From JBOHUC01 sp050733935 (GTDB lineage: Bacteria; Eisenbacteria; RBG-16-71-46; DASYSL01), in the NCBI GenBank assembly GCA_050733935.1, contig JBOHUC010000010.1, positions 1 through 34,099 of the forward strand: a DNA stretch of 34,099 nt. The letters are read 5' to 3'. The position numbers and the translations under genes are program-made. The notes under the pieces are model-generated. The model made no database searches. It was not told where the DNA came from and saw only the letters and a program-made list of their open reading frames with translations. Position 1 is the first letter of the stretch. Every line of letters begins with the position of its first letter. Positions 33,622-34,099 of the stretch are shown here, piece after piece.

Positions 33622-34099
33622 TCAGGAGGGAGAGTGCGCCGCGAGCCGGAGCAGCTCCCGGGCCTGACGCCGCGTCGTCTCGGTGACGGCGTCCCCGGCG
33701 AGCATGCGCGCGAGCTCCCCGATCCGGTCTTCGCCCTCGACGGGCTCGACGACCGCGCGCGTGCGACCCCCTTCGACGTGTTTCCGGATCCGGAATTGCC
33801 GCCGGGCCTGGCAGGCGATGACCGGGAGGTGGGTGACGCAGAGCACCTGGCGCACCTGTCCGAGCCGGGCCAGACGTTCGCCCACGGCGCGCGCGACCGC
33901 TCCGCCGATGCCGGAGTCTACTTCATCGAACAACAGCAGATCAACGCCGTCCTCCCGCGCGAGCAGCGTCTTGAGCGCGAGCATGACGCGCGACAGCTCG
34001 CCGCCCGAAGCAATGCGCGCGAGCGGGCGGTCGTCCTCGCCCGGATTGGGCGCAAAGCGCATCTCGATCTCTTCCGCGCCTTCGGGTGCGGGCTCGGCG
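33622..34099 (-). CDS. recN: DNA repair protein RecN, C-terminal part (clipped by the window edge)
   Basis: The last 158 residues of an SMC-like ATPase that works in recombinational repair of double-strand breaks. The ABC signature ARIASGGELSRVMLALK and the Walker B/D-loop segment LLLFDEVDSGIGG are intact, followed by the switch histidine in VLCVTHLPVIACQARRQFRI (H of THLP). The frame is open to base 34099, so the N-terminal half lies outside. The stop is eight bases before trpE, so recN is likely the first visible gene of the trp transcript. Confidence 0.95.
   Translation of the reverse strand, partial: AEPAPEGAEEIEMRFAPNPGEDDRPLARIASGGELSRVMLALKTLLAREDGVDLLLFDEVDSGIGGAVARAVGERLARLGQVRQVLCVTHLPVIACQARRQFRIRKHVEGGRTRAVVEPVEGEDRIGELARMLAGDAVTETTRRQARELLRLAAHSPS

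Overview
The window is high-GC bacterial DNA with dense, mostly minus-strand operons. Four large exported proteins end in the same kind of FlgD-like/type IX-style C-terminal module (motif PNP, then a GR, then G-x-Y/F). Together with an LptE-family lipoprotein, signal peptides and lipoboxes, this points to a Gram-negative diderm of the FCB type; a Candidatus Eisenbacteria-like lineage is my best guess. That is inferred from protein style, not from a marker-gene search.

Left part (1-9,540). A clipped CDS end and a TPR-like remnant lie at the edge. Then come leuS with a small unknown upstream gene, a secreted beta-helix protein (+) and, convergent with it, a CHRD-domain protein preceded by a regular array of GTAC half-sites. 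lptE and holA follow, then a secreted eight-repeat propeller-like protein with a good sigma70-type promoter. leuS, lptE and holA are the genes of the classic leuS-lptE-holA neighbourhood, here reordered and interrupted.

Middle (9,653-20,454). A 1301-residue exported copper-radical oxidase (galactose/glyoxal oxidase type) carries a Kelch-rich insertion. Facing it on the minus strand is a five-gene run: wbpB-like, wbpD-like and wbpE-like genes for a 2,3-diacetamido-uronic acid sugar nucleotide, then a histidine kinase and its NtrC-type sigma54 activator. A strong promoter with a perfect TTGACA box sits upstream of wbpB. Divergent from it is a 52-codon gene ending like a MazE-family antitoxin, with no toxin beside it.

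Right-middle (20,473-26,957). A GAF-GGDEF diguanylate cyclase, a two-helix membrane protein, ubiE/menG and tRNA-Arg(CCG) are on the minus strand. On the plus strand are an exported M36-like metalloprotease, a 48-residue membrane protein and a lipoprotein with an RCP...CPWAG motif.

Right end (26,970-34,099). recN (partial)-trpE-trpG-trpD-trpC-trpF-trpB-lipoprotein form one tightly overlapping minus-strand unit. It would supply every step from chorismate to tryptophan except the TrpA reaction: trpA is absent, and a lipoprotein of unknown function occupies its usual place.

No insertion sequence, prophage, CRISPR array or rRNA was seen. The least familiar items are the orphan antitoxin, the Kelch-inserted oxidase, the cysteine-bearing GAF region of the kinase, the GTAC array and the lipoprotein in the trp operon.
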